From Candidatus Omnitrophota bacterium (lineage in GTDB: Bacteria; Omnitrophota; Gorgyraeia; 2-02-FULL-51-18): a stretch of 5,657 nt of DNA. The notes beneath the pieces are model-generated. The model saw nothing but the letters and a program-made list of their open reading frames with translations, was not told where the DNA came from and ran no database searches. Both the position numbers and the translations under genes were made by a program. How positions within the stretch are numbered: position 1 is the stretch's first letter; every line of letters begins with the position of its first letter. Positions 5,371-5,657 of the stretch are shown in pieces. The stretch is taken from NCBI GenBank assembly GCA_023247955.1, contig JAHFFL010000082.1, positions 1 to 5,657 on the forward strand, read 5' to 3'.

Positions 5371-5657
5371 TTATCGGGGAATCAAAAGCAAAGTCGCCAG
5401 ACTAAAATAACACAGAACCGTCAAAATATCGGTGATGGTCGTGATCAGAGGCCCCGTGGCTGTGGCAGGGTCTATTCCGAAATGATTAAAAATAATCGGC
5501 TCAATAGACCCCATCGTCGCCGCAACCGTCATCGAGATGCACATGCCCAGGCCCACCACAATGGAAAACTGGTAATCATACCGCGCGCCATACAAAATAA
5601 ACGCCACCACCCCCAAAAACAATCCGTAAAGGACCCCGAGCATCAAGCCCACCCGCA
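5371..5657 (-). CDS. mgtE: MgtE-family magnesium channel/transporter (C-terminal part only, cut by the window edge)
   Basis: The last roughly 95 codons of an MgtE protein, an inner-membrane Mg2+ channel gated by cytosolic Mg2+ through its N-terminal and CBS domains, which lie outside the window. Seen: RVGLMLGVLYGLFLGVV at the start of a helix, a second helix with VVGLGMCISMTVAATMGSIEPIIF, then the family hallmark GIDPATATGPLITTITD followed by a final helix and the stop. The Asp ending the TTxTD run lies in the last membrane helix where MgtE proteins have their conserved pore acidic residue. The reading frame stays open to the window edge through CGG GTG; the GTG at 5652 is an internal Val in a conserved RVGLxLG stretch, not a start. 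The gene stops 10 bases before the glycosyltransferase ATG on the same strand, so the two are probably cotranscribed. Confidence 0.93.
   Translation of the reverse strand, partial: RVGLMLGVLYGLFLGVVAFILYGARYDYQFSIVVGLGMCISMTVAATMGSIEPIIFNHFGIDPATATGPLITTITDILTVLCYFSLATLLLIPR

Noticed and set aside
5650..5652. GTG at 5652 as the start of a small separate membrane protein
   Set aside because: The frame is open through the window edge and the residues before and after match the continuous RVGLxLG helix of MgtE, so this is an internal valine.
1..5657. Defence island, prophage, transposon, CRISPR or tRNA gene
   Set aside because: No recombinase, transposase, spaced direct repeats, terminal inverted repeats or tRNA cloverleaf could be seen; all sequence is accounted for by the seven genes and short gaps.

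Overview
The window carries seven protein genes, all on the minus strand and packed almost without gaps, so transcription runs from the right end (5657) towards the left (1). In transcription order they are: the 3' end of a MgtE-type magnesium channel gene (5371-5657, cut by the window edge); a 563-residue membrane glycosyltransferase of the GT39/ArnT type (3669-5360); a PfkB-family sugar-phosphate kinase resembling 1-phosphofructokinase (2743-3672); a typical-2-Cys-type peroxiredoxin (2122-2661); a class II tRNA nucleotidyltransferase/poly(A) polymerase-family enzyme with an HD domain (810-2117); ExbB (175-795); and the start of ExbD (1-178, cut by the window edge). I see no RNA gene, CRISPR array, insertion sequence, integrase, phage gene or long repeat, and no gene-free stretch longer than about 75 bases.

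The genes fall into two transcriptional blocks. mgtE, the glycosyltransferase and the kinase are separated by 10 bases and then by an ATGA stop/start overlap. After the kinase stop there is a 72-base gap (2671-2742) holding a near-consensus sigma-70 promoter (TTGACC, 16 bases, TATAAT) reading into the peroxiredoxin. No terminator is visible there, so upstream transcripts may read through. peroxiredoxin-cca-exbB-exbD then form a tight second block with gaps of 4 and 14 bases and a TTGA overlap. Three start decisions follow from the sequence: the peroxiredoxin starts at the ATG at 2661, because the GTG at 2670 lies inside its own Shine-Dalgarno site; cca starts with TTG; and exbD starts with TTG on the exbB stop codon.

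ExbB/ExbD implies a Gram-negative (two-membrane) bacterium. The GC content is moderate (roughly low fifties per cent, estimated by eye), starts include TTG, and the gene order matches no well-known model organism I can recall. An uncultured lineage such as Omnitrophota or a related phylum would fit, but that is a low-confidence inference from protein flavour only.

Functionally the block looks like ordinary chromosomal housekeeping: Mg2+ uptake, envelope lipid-linked sugar transfer, sugar-phosphate phosphorylation, peroxide removal, tRNA 3'-end maturation and proton-motive-force-driven outer-membrane energisation. I did not find a convincing undescribed system. The points worth a second look are the displaced C-terminal cysteine of the peroxiredoxin, the Glu-to-Gln change in ExbB helix 3 paired with a Glu in helix 2, the grouping of peroxiredoxin, cca and exbBD under one strong promoter, and a small inverted repeat straddling that promoter.
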